A stretch of DNA of 64,000 nucleotides from Yamagishiella unicocca (GCA_003116995.1 BDSL01000041.1:682001-746000); one strand, 5' to 3'; positions 1 to 11,898 are shown, counted from the first letter of the stretch. Translations and numbers: made by a program. The notes: generated from the letters alone by a model not told the origin.

Positions 1-58
1 AAGCGCTTAGGGAGGTGCGGCGGGATCAGACAAAGAGGACGTGGGGGCGGGGGGTTGA

Positions 59-104
59 AAAAACGAACCGGTTACTCGACGTGAGCGGTAAACTTGGTGC
101 ATAG
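59..104 (+). repeat. dispersed repeat R1, copy 1
   Basis: Diverged member of the R1 family. It has the core ACCGGTTACTCGAC followed about 20 bases later by TTGGTGCAT. It lies 5' of the first recognised exon, presumably in an intron. Related copies are listed at 2375, 8550, 37510, 37847, 41603, 43183 and 58172. Confidence 0.55.
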
Positions 105-312
105 AATCCGGACGCCTGGTTCGGACGGGGGGGTTGGGGGGGAAGAAGGGTCAACCGGTAGGCATTATGTTGAGAGGCAGGCGGCGAGGGGGGTCTTCCT
201 CCTTGTCACCTGGCAGCAGCAGCAGCACTGGGTGCGACGTGCGTGCGGCTTGCGCAGCGGTCCCCACGCACACGCTCACGCGGATGCGCTCCCTGCATGC
301 CTGCCGCTCTGC

Positions 313-425
313 CCCTGTGCCTCTGCCGGCCCTCCCCCTCCCTGCCGCCCTGCCCTTGTGCCTCTGCCGGCCCTCCCCCTCCCTGCTCTCTGCCCCTGTG
401 CCTCTGCCGGCCCTCCCCCTCGTCT
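313..425 (+). repeat. intronic minisatellite, three units
   Basis: Three imperfect C-rich units share CTCTGCCGGCCCTCCCCCTC. They lie in the intron just before the exon at 493. The long Pro/Cys-rich open frames here come from the repeat and are not genes. Confidence 0.7.
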
Positions 426-492
426 GTCCTAAACGGTTATTGTCGCATCCACGGGTCTTCCTCGCAACCCCCTCCCTGCTCTCCGCGCCCAG

Positions 493-2272
493 GCTCTGGA
501 CCTGCTCCTCTCCCTGGAGCCCCGGCTGATGCTGGCGGTGCTGCCTCCCGGCGGCGACTCGCTGCAGCCGCTGACGATGGCGGGTGTGGTGGAGCTGGAG
601 GCGGCGCTGTTCCTGCTGGGGGAACTCACCGCCTACCTGGGCGGCTGGCACATGGTGCTGCCCGCGTCGTTGCTGAACTTCAGGTGCGCACGGAGGGGGT
701 GGGCTGCGAGGGCCGTCAAGGGGCATAAGAGGGTTAGCGGGGGCTCCAGGGATGGCGGGCCACGGGGCTGTAGAGGAAGCGAGCGCTAGCGAGCTACCTA
801 GCTGAGACTGGGCTGAACGGGTTAGTTGCAGGGTAGGCTTGTGTGTGTGGGGTGGGGGGGGGTTGCTCTCGGGGCCGGCGGCGACGACGCGCGTCGGATC
901 GACCCGCTGACCTTACCCGCTGCCCCACCGAGCGCCTACCCCATCGACTCCCGTCCTGCTCCCCGCACCCCTCCCCCCCCCCGCTCCAGAACCGCCGTAT
1001 CCACGCTGCTGACGTGGCTGGCCCAGCCCACGCTGGCCAAGTCCTTCGCGGTGGACTGCCGCCCGCGCACCCCCCGCGAGGCCGAGCTGGCGGCCCTGCC
1101 CGCAGCGGGCATCCCCAGCACGGACGGCTGGTTCCGGGCCTGCACCGTCGGCGCCGCCGCCCCCCCCACCGGAGGGCCCGGAGGGCCCTCCGCCGCAGCG
1201 GCTGGCGGCGGCGGCGGCGGGCTCGGTTCCCCAATCGCCGGCGCGATCTCCAGCGCGGGGGCGCTGCTCGCACGGATGGCCTCGGAGGCCGTTCCTAGCA
1301 CTCCAGGGGGGAGCGGGATCGGGGGTGGCGGAGCCGCCGCCGGGCCGTCGACGCCCGGTGGTTTCGGAGCTAGTCCGGGCCGGACCGCCAGCGCGATGCT
1401 GGGGGGCGGCGGCGGCGCGGCAGCGGGCGGCGGCGCCGGAGGCGGAGGCGGCGGTGGCGGCGGCAACGGGACGTGCAGCGAGTACAGCGCTCAGATGGCT
1501 GAGAAGTTGTACACGTGCGCACACCATGCACTGGTATTCCTCGTCGCGTCGTCGCCACAGGTACTTCGTTGTGGTTGCTCGTGGCGCCAGGGGGCCCTGG
1601 CGTGGGGATTGTGGCGGGTGTAGTGTATCGACACTACCGTTTCCCACGTGATCGCTAACAAAAAAAACCTAATACACTGGAAAACGATGGGAAAATTATA
1701 TATTAACACGATTAGCTTAGATTATTGAATCACCAAACAAACACCAGTCTGCGCTGGCGCGTTCCTTGCCCCCGACCTGTCCAGTGCTGCTTCCTTGACA
1801 GTCTCGAGCACGCCCCAGAACCCGCCCCCCCCCCGCATCCAAGTTCCTTCGCCTTCCCCAATGCCACAAACCTCCAAACCCCCGACCGCGCTCTCCCCCC
1901 CCTACCCCCCCCCTCCGTCCGCAGTTGAGTCCAGGGGAGGCCGCCAGCTTGGGGCCCGCCTGGCCGCGCCCCCGAGACCTGACGGCCCTCCTGGAGCAAT
2001 GCATGTGCGCCGCAGAATCCCTAGCCCGGCACCCCGACACGCCCGCGACGCACGCTCGCCGAAGCCACTCCATGCGGCAGCTGGTGCGGGTGGGGCATCT
2101 GTGCGACAGCTTCCTGGCGGTGGTGGGCGGCAACGGGGCCTCGGCGCATGGGGCCTTGGGCGCGAAGGAGCAACTCGCGCGGGAGTGGCTGGCGTCGATG
2201 GAGCTAGGGGCGGGAGGGGGAGGGGGCGGGTTTGGGCTGGGCGGGGGTCCGCGGATGGTCCCGGCAAGCTGA
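493..2272 (+). CDS. unrecognised protein, C-terminal part (5' end off-window)
   Basis: Three exons join in phase: 493-683, 990-1560 and 1925-2272, with GT donors at 684 and 1561 and AG acceptors ending at 492, 989 and 1924. The first exon opens at an acceptor, so earlier exons lie to the left or outside the window. The product is rich in Leu/Ala helices; exon 1 includes LLGELTAYLGGWHM. Exon 2 carries a Gly/Ala/Pro linker of about 110 residues (1150-1470). The last exon is helical (for example RQLVRVGHLCDSF) and ends in a Gly-rich tail with TGA at 2270-2272. No domain is recognised. The repeated alpha-helical look would suit a HEAT/ARM-like scaffold, but that is only an impression. The exon structure is better supported than any function. 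Confidence 0.6.
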
Positions 2273-2281
2273 AATACCATG

Positions 2282-2286
2282 TGTAA
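2282..2286 (+). terminator. TGTAA poly(A) signal
   Basis: TGTAA sits 10 bases after the TGA at 2270-2272. It matches the usual volvocine poly(A) signal. If used, the 3' UTR would be only a few tens of bases. Confidence 0.45.
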
Positions 2287-3642
2287 GGCCGGGACGGTGG
2301 CTTACAAACCGGGACGGTTGGGGGGCTGTGGCGGGGGCAGCTGTGGCAGATGTAGGCTTTCGGTAGTGGGGAGGGGTTACAATAAAAGAACCGGTAACGC
2401 GACTGGGGAAATGAAATGTAGTGGGTGCATAGCCTTCGGACACCGGGACGCGCGTGGGGAAGGGGGGGAGGCGGGGAGGAAGGAAGTGCGGAGTTAAGGA
2501 GCGGGGGCGGGATGAAGGGTGCGGATGGGGTGGGCCTTCTCGCGTGCTGTGGCGAGCGTTCGGTGGGCCGAGCGGGGGCGAGGAGGGCCGTGCAGCCACG
2601 TGCAGTAGGGCTGTCACGGCGGGGGGTGGGGCTGGTGCACTTGGACTCAGCGGGCGGTAGGGCGGGAAGCGGTGTGGTGGCCGGGCGCCTCACCAAGTCA
2701 CAATCCTTTGCCCTGTGGCTACTCGGACGAACTCCATCACGGAGGTGTCACGAGGGCCCTCCATTCGGACGCGGCGCATACTATCTCGCCTCAGAGTGTC
2801 GCTCGGACGGACTGCCAGATCTCTGTTCGGACGGGCCGCCGGATCTCTGTTACTGGGGGCCTTGGAGCAGGGCTGAGTGGTAGGGCACGGCAGCTGTGTT
2901 ATTCTGATGCTATTACCGGTAGTCTGGTGGCATTACCGGTAGTCTGGTGCCTTCTGGTGCTGCGGTGTGTGCAGGACGCCGCTTCACAGACGAGAATGCT
3001 TCCCTCTCTTTGCGAGGAGGGCTGCGCCGCGTATGGAGCAGCCGGGGACCCGACCCGAAGGCGTGCTTCCCTCCCGCCTGACACCTGTCGAACTAGGATG
3101 GAAGGACCTTGGCATCATTGCCGGTGCGCTGCATAAAAGTGTTTTTAGTCATAAAGCCGGGCCATGGAAACGCAAACCCCCATCCGCTCACGGTGCCAGC
3201 ACACCCAAAGTCAACACCGTAGTGGCAACCCTCAGCGCACGGCAGGAAGGCCCAATCGTGCGGACACGATGCGGATTTGATGACCCCCGTCGCGACCCAT
3301 GGATCAGTTCCAGACTCCCGATTCCACCCGCAAGGGGGCATAAGGGTGCACCACCACCTGGCACTGCCTCGCCACCTCCCTGGCGTTCGGACTGCTGCGA
3401 ACCCAATATTACTGCGGCATCAGGGCAACACTACTATACTAGGGTTTCGGGTCGTTGCCAGCAAACCGACGTTTCATATTGCATGATTAAAGCCTTCCTC
3501 CAGTGGTGCTGCTCCACCGCCTTCCATGCTGCTACACCTCCACCCCCCTGCTCCTCCTCCCCCTCCTCTTCCCATGCTCCTCCTCCCCCTCCTCCCATAC
3601 TGATCCTCCCGATCCCAAGGTTGCTCCTCCTCCTGCACCGCC
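2287..3642. other. convergent intergenic spacer
   Basis: Spacer between two tail-to-tail genes. It holds an R1 copy (2375-2433) and two short local duplications (about 2805-2850, sharing GATCTCTGTT; 2909-2950, sharing ATTACCGGTAGTCTGGTG). The open frames here have no family resemblance or splice structure, so no gene is called. The 3' UTR of the dehydrogenase gene must end here, but I see no nearby TTACA for it. Confidence 0.6.
2375..2433 (+). repeat. dispersed repeat R1, full-length-looking copy
   Basis: Order of elements: GGTTACAATAAAAGAACCGG, then TAACGCGACTGGGGAAATG, then GTAGTGGGTGCAT. It closely matches the copy at 43183-43235. Confidence 0.75.
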
Positions 3643-6505
3643 TCAAGGCGCAACGTGTACGGCGCCGCCACCTCCGCTGCCCTCCCCGCCTCCGCCTTCC
3701 GCCCCTCCCGCCGCCTCCTCCCGCTGCAAGCCAGCCCCGATGACGCCAGCCACAATCTTGACAGTGGCGTCGTACAGCTGCTGGCACGACGCCTCTTTCC
3801 TCGACTCGCCCAGCCAGTAGTCTCCGATCTGGGTGTGGAGCACCAGCGGCAGCATCAGCGGCGGCCCTACATACAACCCGGACCGACCTGGGAGACGCAC
3901 AACGGATAACGGACAACGGACGGGGTGGTTAGTTGGTTGCCACGTGTGGGCCCCGAAACGCACTCGCGCGTCGTTCCAAAGGACTGCAAAAGCCTAACTC
4001 CCGTTGTAACGGTTACAGTGGGTTCCAGACCAGGAGGTAGAACTAACTCCTGTGAATGTGGGCATAAGCCCCTCGCTGTCGGCATCGGTAGGTAATACGC
4101 ACTACCTCGTGGAACGGAGCAAGGCGACGCGGAGAAGGGCAAACGGAACATCCCGGCAGCGTTGCTGGCTTGGGGCGGCATGCGGCTCGCAGCCACCCAC
4201 CCTGCAGGCTCGGCTCCGTCAGTGCGTAGAGCGCCGGCAGCGCCCCGTAGAAGGGGTGCTGTGCGAACCACTCCTCCACCAGGTTGAACAGCCGCGCGGC
4301 CGGGTAGCGGCGGAGGGACTTGTGCCAGAGGTTGGTGGCGGCGAAGCCTTTGGGGGGGTGTAGTAAAAACCGTTTTGGGGCGAGGGGGGAGGCGAGAAAC
4401 CCGGGAGGCTGGGTGGCGAGAAGACCCGGGTGACACCACACAGGCAACGGAGAGCAGAAACGGACCGGCGCATAGGCTTCGGGATTAAGGACCTAGCCAG
4501 ACCCAGCCTGACCCAGCCCGACCCACCCTGTCACCCACCCACCCAGCCCCACCCAGCCCCACCCAGCCCCACCCGGGTGCACTGCGAACACGTCCACCCC
4601 TGAGCCCTTGGAGCGGAGCGCCAGCTCCCGAGTGGCCATGCTGAGCATGCGCTTGGAGGCGTTGTAGGCGGCCAGGGGGTCGCTCTCGGAGAGCTTTTCG
4701 CCGCTGGGGGGGGGGAGTTAGGGGTCCAGGGAGGGACGGGGGGGAGAGAAGAGGAAGCCCGGGGATCGACGATTCGTGCGAGAGAAATGAAACCCAAGGA
4801 GGATAAAGGAGGTTTTGCGGCAGACGTGTTTGCAGGGGGGCAGGCAGGGAGGGAGGAGGAGGGCGAGGGAAAGGGGTGCGCATGTTGCTTGCTCGTCCTA
4901 CCGGAACAAACGGAAGCCACATCATGAGCTCCTAAACCACCACCCCGCGCCGACCGCCCTCACTCCCGCCGGCTCGTCCACACACCCAAATCGCAATCAG
5001 CAGCTGCGCAACGGCCCACGAACGCAACCGAATCATCACCGCCCCAACGCCCGCGCCAACTTCCCCAACACCCGGTCAAACGCGCCAACCACCAACTGCC
5101 GTGACGACCAACCAACCAACCAACCAACCAACCAAGGGGTACGCCAGTATACCCGGTACCCTCCCCCCCCCCCTCAACCGCCCCACCCACCGCAGGTCGC
5201 CCCAGTCCACAGTGCCCATGAACTCGCCCAGCGCGGAGCAGACGTTGATGACCCGCGAGGGCGCCGAGGCGGAGAGGACGGCGAGCAGCAGGTGGTTGAG
5301 GTAGAAGGGGCCGTAGTAGTTGGTGACGAGCGTGTGGTTGGGCAGCCGGCCGTCCGCGCCGCGCCCTGGCGGACCCATCGCCTCGCCTGCCCCGGGTTGG
5401 TGGTGTGGCGGATGCCGCGATATGAGTCACTCATGAGACTTACGAGGGACTCAAGAGGGACTCAAGAGGGACTGGCCCAGCCGGCCAGCACGTGCAGTTG
5501 TGCACGCACCCAGCCAGCATCAAGCTGCTGCTGAGACATGACGCCGCAGCAAAGCTGCCATGGGCAGGGCATACTCAACCCGTCAGCCAGCTAGTTAGCT
5601 AGACAGCTAGATAGATGTAGATAGATAGATGTATGTAAATAGATAGATAAGCCGCTGCGCGGACCCCTGCTGCGACGCCAAGAGATGGCGGGAGGGTGGG
5701 TGAGGCGGGTGTGGGGCCAGCGGGCAGCTGAGGCGCCCCCACCCACTCGATCCCACCCCCCATCCACGGGTTTAGTGGGTGGTCACCACGGGTTCCCCCG
5801 CCACCCACCCGCTGCGTTCACGAGGCCGTGCAGCGGCAGCCGCAGCGCCAAGAACTTGGTCACGAAGTCGGTGATGCTCCTGTGGTTGGTGGGGGAAGGG
5901 GGAGGGAGGGGTATAAAATACATCCGAAGCTCCACGGCTGACAAACCAAGGGCGATGATGATGGGGGTTCCAGAGGAGATGGTTGGTGCGTAGACGGAAG
6001 TGGTGTGCGCTGGCCGGCGGGCGGGGGAGGGGGGGACAGGCAGGCGGCAAGACGAGCAAGGCCGCTACTGCTGATAGAAGATAGCTGGCGCCGCGGCAAG
6101 CTCCGGAACCACCAGGCTGTCTGGCGCCTACACCTCCGTCAGGCGATGCGCCCGATGGCTCTACCTTCTGGTCTGGGGCCCACCGTAACTAACAGTTACT
6201 ACTACCACCAGCCGATTCCTCCTCCTCGCAACCTCCCTCCCTCCCTTCCGACCCCGGTCCCGCTCCCCCCTCCCCCCCTTGGACCCACACGAATGACGTC
6301 ATGTCCAGGAACATGGGGTGCACGTGGGCCTCTGTGATGTGGGGCAGGTCGCGCTGGATGTCGCGGAGGGCCCTGCGAGGTCGGGGCGAAGCGAGCAGCA
6401 GCAGCTCCTTCTTTTTACTTTTACTGCAAGGGCTACCATGCGAGCTGCGTTTGGGAAGGAGCCGCGGCAGTTGGGGCCGAGTTAGGGGGTAGCCTCAGCC
6501 CGCAG

Positions 6506-6580
<75 letters not shown>

Positions 6581-7429
6581 ACGGTTAGGGAGGGTTCCAT
6601 GCCAGAAGGTAGACATCGGGCACATCGCCTGACACTGAAGATGAAGTCATGTCGCACCCCATGTTGCACATGACGGCACGACCGCCCCGATGGCATCAGG
6701 ATGTTATGCATGACGGTAAGGCGCGAGGTGAGGCGGCATCTGCGCTTGGAAGCCCTGGCGGTCGGTTCCCATCGTGGGAGTGGGTGCGGCTGCTGCGCGG
6801 CCGGGGGCTCTCTGTCCTCGCTCGCTCCGAGACCTCGCTCCGAGACCAGCCCGTTACCCACTTTCTCGCTCCCGGCATGTTGTGCGTCGCCAGGATGACT
6901 GTGCCGTTGTTCGCTGCCAGCCACTTCACCACCTGCGGGTGGTGGTCGTGCGGGGCAGCCAGGCCAGGATCCAGGGCTCAGGTTGCGATCCAGGTTGATT
7001 TTTAAATATTTATAATAATACTGAACGACTTTAGGCATGCAGGCCTGCGATCACGTCTGCCGCGGCACGCAGCCGGGCGGTCGACTGATTCGCCGGAGTG
7101 GCCGGACAGGCTTGCCTTCTCTCACATGCCCAGCCGTCTCCGTCCCGAGCCCTTAACGCCTGATTTACAACCTAGCAATTACCAGGCAGACCCTGAACCA
7201 AAGGGCAGCGCGGCAAAACCAAGGATACCAAGCCGCGGACCGCGCTGCGTTGTCGGTTTGCTTGCGGCCATCGCACCTGGAAGCCCACGCCCGAGTTGCC
7301 GCCCGTTACGATGTAGACCTTGCCGAACAGGTCCTGCATATCATGCTGCGGACGCCAAAAGAACCGGCGCCGCAGCCCTTCGGGCAGCAGCCCCGTGAGG
7401 AAGCTGTCTAGGAGGCCCTCAGCGGCCAT
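3643..7429 (-). CDS. short-chain dehydrogenase/reductase (retinol dehydrogenase/WWOX-like), 8 exons
   Basis: NAD(P)-dependent classical SDR of 358 residues. Exons in coding order: 7429-7277, 6932-6862, 6372-6289, 5879-5809, 5386-5191, 4703-4573, 4347-4201, 3866-3643; all junctions close in phase. The start is ATG at 7429. Residues 42-49 are TGGNSGVG, the Rossmann nucleotide-binding motif. N124-A-A-G follows beta-4. S177 lies in INVCSALG, and Y205-N-A-S-K209 is the catalytic YxxxK. HPGFAATNLW then follows, typical of RDH11-14/WWOX-like enzymes (HPG..TNL). The tail is Gly-rich and ends at TAA/TGA near 3643. The N-terminus (residues 1-30) is basic and amphipathic rather than a clear transit peptide. 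The substrate cannot be told from sequence. It is divergent from the esterase genes to the right. Confidence 0.9.
4002..4045 (+). repeat. dispersed repeat R2, truncated copy
   Basis: Contains ACGGTTACAGTGGGTTCCAG followed by ACCAGGAGGTAGAAC. It lies in the last intron of the dehydrogenase gene. Other R2 copies are at 6158, 6506, 21221, 41308, 43072 and 57676. Confidence 0.7.
5909..5972 (+). repeat. dispersed repeat R3
   Basis: Contains GGGTATAAAATACATCCG, then CCACGGCTGACAAACCAAGG and GCGATGATGATGG. The same order recurs at 19530-19598 and 27209-27316, and inverted at 27978-28018. Confidence 0.65.
6158..6205 (-). repeat. dispersed repeat R2 with (TAC) tail
   Basis: Read left to right it runs GATGGCTCTACCTTCTGGTC to CACCGTAACTAACAGTTACT and then ACTACCACC, that is, the R2 3' end followed by a short TAC-type tail. 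Confidence 0.6.
6506..6628 (-). repeat. (GTA)25 microsatellite fused to an R2 copy
   Basis: Twenty-five perfect GTA units (6506-6580) run directly into ACGGTTAGGGAGGGTTCC and the R2 body to about 6628. On the minus strand this is an R2 element with a 75-base (TAC)n tail. It lies in an intron of the dehydrogenase gene. The long Thr/Val homopolymer frames here are artefacts. Confidence 0.75.
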
Positions 7430-8680
7430 GACCCACAAGTTGGGCAGGTTTGTACAGGCGCGTACAGGCTGTGGCTATATGCCTTGTGGCTTACGTCGAA
7501 AACGAGAGTTTGATTCTGTGAGCTACGGTGTGCTTGTGGTGTCGATTGGGAGGGTTCAGAGGTGGTGCGGCATGTCCGAGGTGTTCGATGACGCGCGTCC
7601 TGACCCGGTGGGTCGCGGTCCAGAATACGAGTTGCGACCTGAGCCGAACGTTCCCCATTCATTAATCGGGGTCTTTCGAAAACAAAAGGATTTCATGTAC
7701 TACCTGGGTTATGTCTCGAATTGTTGGATGCCGTGTACGGTGCTATGGAATCTTGACAACGGGCGTGCGTGACATGAAGCACTGCCATTGCAATTCCGTG
7801 AGCCTGTTTGACGTTTTGCAAGGTGGTGAGAATTCGCCAAGCAAGGTGTTATCGGATGATGCACGTTGCTTTCGCATTTTTACCGTAGCTGTCGCAGACT
7901 CGCAACACTCCGAAACTTCCGACACTCGATCGGGCGGCAGCGTATGTTAGTCCTTATGGCGAAAGAAGTTACCACAACAAGGGCTTCCTCAAATTCTGCT
8001 AGCTTTCCATTGCGCCGCTGCGGCTTCAGCCGACAATTGCAGAACACCCGCGCGCGCGCAATCGCCGCCCAAGGCTCGCTTTTTCCGCAACCTGCACCTC
8101 ATTACAACCTTCATAATCGCTCCGTATGGACTCTCGGCGCCGGGCCGCGCGGGGCGTGGCGCCCAGTTGCCTTGCCCCACGCGTTTGGTGGCCAGTCCGC
8201 GTCTGGGACGAGCGATGCCGTACGCGAGGTCAGCCGGGGACGGGAGCGGGCTGTCGGGGGCGCCGGATGCCGCGACAGGGCTCGTCAAAGGGGATAGGAA
8301 CGGGACATGCGCCCCAATGAGTAAGGAATGCCAAACTATGCGCTAGCTGGGCGCCACGTGCGCGCTTGCCAGCTCGCTGTCTCTGCCTCGAAAATTCAAC
8401 AGATGCCGATGCTGCTGCTGCTGTTGCTACTGCGTTTCGGTCTGTCCCAGCTCCATATGGCGCCGCATGTCACCCGTCAGCAATGTCGCCACAAAGCCAG
8501 CGCTGCAGAACACAATGAGCGGGAGTTTTTCTGCCGCCCCCCCCCCCTAGCAACGGCTATGCACCCACTCCATTACCCCAGTTGAGTTACCGGTTTTTAA
8601 CTTGTAACCCCCCTAGCAACGACTTCCAGCGCCCACGCGTGCGTGTGCACAAGCTCGCGCTCCGTGTCTTGCCGCTCCAG
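7430..8680. other. divergent upstream region, dehydrogenase / esterase 1
   Basis: Head-to-head spacer between the dehydrogenase start (7429, minus) and the first recognised exon of the short esterase gene (8681, plus). It should hold both promoters and the missing first exon of the esterase. An ATG at 8328 opens a frame with a hydrophobic MPMLLLLLLL stretch that could be a targeting exon, but I could not connect it to the 8681 exon by a convincing donor. An inverted R1 copy lies at 8550-8613. Confidence 0.5.
8550..8613 (-). repeat. dispersed repeat R1, inverted copy
   Basis: Left to right: TATGCACCCACTCCATTACC, CCAGTTGAGTTACCGG, then ACTTGTAACCCCCC. This is the reverse complement of the 2375 copy. 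Confidence 0.7.
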
Positions 8681-10312
8681 ATCACGCAAACAGGCAGAAG
8701 GGCCACGCCCGTGAAGGATCTCCCCCTGTCTAGCAGCACCCAGCTGGCGGGCGGGCGGCTGGACCTGCTGACGTGGCGGGACAACCGCATGGTGCGAATC
8801 TGGACCCCGCCGGGTGAGAGCGCCGCCGTACATGGGTGAGAGCGTTGCCGTACATGATTGAGGGCGCTGCCGTACATGGTTGAGGGCGCTGCCGTACATG
8901 GTTGAGGGCACTGCCGTACATGGGTGAGGCCGACTACGGCCTGGCTCCGTGCTTGTTCCGTGGGCGGCCTCCGCGCCCCGTCAGCTGGATGCGGGGTCTG
9001 GGCTCCGGCTGCTGATCTGTCTCATACGTGAATGTGACTGCGGCCCACCATGTGGCCCACCATGTGGCGCACCATGTGGCCCACCATGTGCGACACCCAC
9101 CCCATTCGCAACACACATGGGTGTATCTTCAATCATACCGCCCGACCCAACCTGAACCCAACCCTCTCCTCCTCACCCTCTAATCCCTTCCTACGACCCC
9201 ACCACCGCCGCCACCTCGCCACCCCGCCCTTCGCCCGGCAGGCTTCAGCCTGGCCGCCGCCGCCCGCGAGCCGTACCCGGTGATGTACCTGAACGACGGC
9301 CAGAACCTGTACGACGACCGGCTGCCGATGAGCGGGCACTCGTGGCACGCGGCCGAGGCTGCCTCCGGGCTGATCAACTCGGGCGAGCTGGCGCCCTTCG
9401 TCGTTGTGGGCATCGACCACTCGGGCGCAATGTGGGTGCCGGGTTGGGCGCGGGGAAGGGGCACATGGCAGCCGGGTGATTCCACTTAACGATGAGAATT
9501 TGAGGGGAAGGGGCACATGGCAGCCGGGTGATTCCACTTAACGATGAGAATTTGCTTTGCCCCCACTCCGACGACAGGCGATCGTACGACTACCTGCCGT
9601 ACCCGCCGGGCAACGCCAACGGTTTCCGCCTGGACGCCGACAAGTGGCCCGGCGGCGGCGTCGACGCCTACCTGGCCGCCGTACTGGACGAGATCCTGCC
9701 GTACGTGGAGCGGTCGTACGGCGTGTCCCCCGAGCCGTCCCTGCGCGGCTTCGGCGGCTCCTCCTTCGGCGGCATCTGCGCCCTGTGCTGCGCCATGCGC
9801 CACCCCGGGGTGTTCGGGACGTTCCTGGTGGAGAGCCCTAGCCTGTGGTTCGGCGACGAGAAGCTGCTGAGGCAGGAGCTGCCGGCGTTCCAGGGGCCCT
9901 GGCCGGCGAGGGTGTTCCTGGCCATGGGAACCAAGGTGCGGGCGGATGTGGCCGAGCTCCCGGCGGTGTCTCACCCACACCAGCATGCCGAATCCTTTTT
10001 TCTTCCCCCGCCCTTTCCCCCTGGCCGCGGCCTTGGCGCTGACCGTGCCCGTTCCTGATGCTGCCGCACCCACAGGAGTACGGCGGCGTCCGGGAGGTCC
10101 AGCAGCCCGCCTTCGACGCGCAGCTGGTCGCCTACACGCACCAGCTGGCGGAGCTGCTGGAGAGCAAGGGCCTTACACGCGGGCAGCGGCTTCAGGTGGT
10201 GGTGGAGGAGGGCGCAACGCACAACGAACAAGCGTGGGCCGGCCGCCTGCCCGCCGCGCTTCGCTTCCTGGGTCAGGACTGGCAGCGTCGTGCGAGCACG
10301 TCTGTCAGTTGA
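8681..10312 (+). CDS. putative esterase, single-domain tandem copy (5' exon not found)
   Basis: Alpha/beta-hydrolase of the putative esterase family (Fes/esterase D type). Exons 8681-8813, 9242-9431, 9578-9935 and 10076-10312 join in phase (1, 2, 0) and end at TGA 10310-10312. Landmarks are VMYLNDGQNLYDD; the nucleophile elbow GGSSFGG (G-S-S-F-G); VESPSLWFGDEKLL; and the probable catalytic His in GATHNEQAW. Exons 2 and 3 are almost identical to those of the next gene: by eye exon 2 differs at one base, giving A to P in GELAPF. The C-terminus diverges after RFLG and stops, so the starch-binding and second esterase domains of the neighbour are absent. The frame opens at an acceptor (CTCCAG at 8675-8680) without a visible ATG, so the N-terminus is missing here. 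It could be functional or a partial duplicate. Confidence 0.75.
8826..8930 (+). repeat. 22-bp intronic tandem repeat, 4-5 units
   Basis: Units of about 22 bases share GCCGTACATGGTTGAGGGC. The array starts right after the donor of the 8681-8813 exon. Confidence 0.8.
9446..9556 (+). repeat. 53-bp direct duplication in intron
   Basis: Two adjacent near-perfect copies share GGGGAAGGGGCACATGGCAG and CCACTTAACGATGAGAATTT. They sit between exons 2 and 3 of the short esterase and are absent from the paralogous intron. Confidence 0.85.
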
Positions 10313-10398
10313 GCCCAGTACGGTGACATGCTTTTCGAGGTAACTGACCAAACAAACCAGAGCTCAACCGCGCTGCCAAGGCGGCATGACGGTGCACT

Positions 10399-10403
10399 TG
10401 TAA
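10399..10403 (+). terminator. TGTAA poly(A) signal of the short esterase
   Basis: TGTAA in CACTTGTAAATC, 87 bases after the TGA at 10312. This is a normal 3' UTR spacing and supports the stop at 10312 being a true gene end. Confidence 0.65.
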
Positions 10404-11898
10404 ATCTGGCAGCACAGCTGCCGCAACGCGTGTTCTTTGCCTTTCTTTGCCGATGGGGTTGCCGGCTTGATAATGGCCAGTATGAATTTACCATGGGAGC
10501 ACCGATGTGTGCGCTGTGCCTGGTTGCCGGCCCAAGCGGAATTCCAAAAGGAATTAGGCTTCTTGGAAGGATCCTCCTTCGTTTCCGTCGGGCGACCAGC
10601 TGGCCAACCAACCGAATGACGGCGACGTCTTGACGCCGCTGGTTTTACGCGTACTTTATCGCACACAACGTGCCACCAACCCGCTGTTCATATTCATGTG
10701 CTGTACTGTGAACGAGTACTGTGAACGATGTCTTGACCCTGGTACACATGCGAAGTTGCGAACTGGCCATTAGGACAGCGTGCCAAACGGTAAACCGGTC
10801 CTTACGGCAACAATCGTGCTACTACGCGGAGCGTGGTGTTGCTGTTGCGCTTGTAAGCGCAATCTCAGAGCGTAGAATGCCCAATTCATAGGGGAAGTGA
10901 GAAGTCATTGACAATAGCGCGCCCATTGTTGTGGCCATGGGGCGTTCTGGACCTGCAACTGTCGGGTGCGGCGGACTTGTTACTTACGCCGAGGGCATTT
11001 ATCCCAAAATGAAAGAATCAAATCCATGCCGACATTCGGAAAAGCGAGGGATGTGCGACTGAGTGAGTGAATCAAACCGGAAACTTTGTTCCGCATTATT
11101 CGCATCCAGCTCGGATGCTTAACGCCAAGCTAATATTCACCTGTATAGTATAAAAGATAAGGGCGCTCACTTAGCGCGTTGCTCTGCCTGCTTTTGTATC
11201 GGCCTTCTACAATACAAGTCGCTGCGTCTGTCAATACGTGTCGTGGCGCCGTCGCACCGGTCTCTTCCTGCTACCATAATACCACCTAAGCATTTTACCG
11301 CTATAAAGTTACCAATGACTCACACTAGGTATAGCTCTCTGTGCTTTGACTAGAATATAAGAAGATTTCACCAGCGAACGGTCGAGAGCGTGCAGCAACA
11401 CCCTTACTGGTGTCTCAAGCTGACGGCGCCTGGTGTCGGTATTTGCAGTCTACTTGGGGACTGCTATTAAAGCTCCATTGTTAGCCTGCCCGCGGCGAAA
11501 TGCGGAAAGGACGGCCTCAAAAACAGTGCTCGTCCGGCCTGCAGAGGTGTGTTTTCCCGGCGTGCAGTATCTTTTGTGACAGCCACCCACTTGGCGAAGC
11601 TGTCACCATTCTGCGACACATGCGCTTTATCGGACCCGGAAAATGATTCAAACTGGTTTCGGCGACCCATCACCAACACTACCATCACGACGCTCAGCAG
11701 CGCCCATCGGCTCCTCTTGCCGACGTTAACCAGCCAAACCATACTATCCAAAAATTCACAGAAATGTGGCCGTTGCCAATCCCACACCCATTCCGACATC
11801 CCTCTTACGCGCCCACCTTTGAAAAGCCGGCGCCCATTCCGCCTCTTACCGTTCCACTACAGCCGTCAGCCCCGTCTTATCTCAACCGGCGGTGGACT
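10404..11898. other. spacer between tandem esterase genes
   Basis: Less GC-rich than its surroundings, with no coding exon I can support. It must contain the promoter and 5' UTR of the long esterase gene. TATA-like AT-rich patches occur around 11148-11155 and 11355-11362, but nothing decides a start site. Confidence 0.5.

Noticed and set aside
5597..5655. GATA-like repeats (AGATAGAT) as a regulatory cluster
   Set aside because: They lie inside an intron of the dehydrogenase gene and look like a simple microsatellite.
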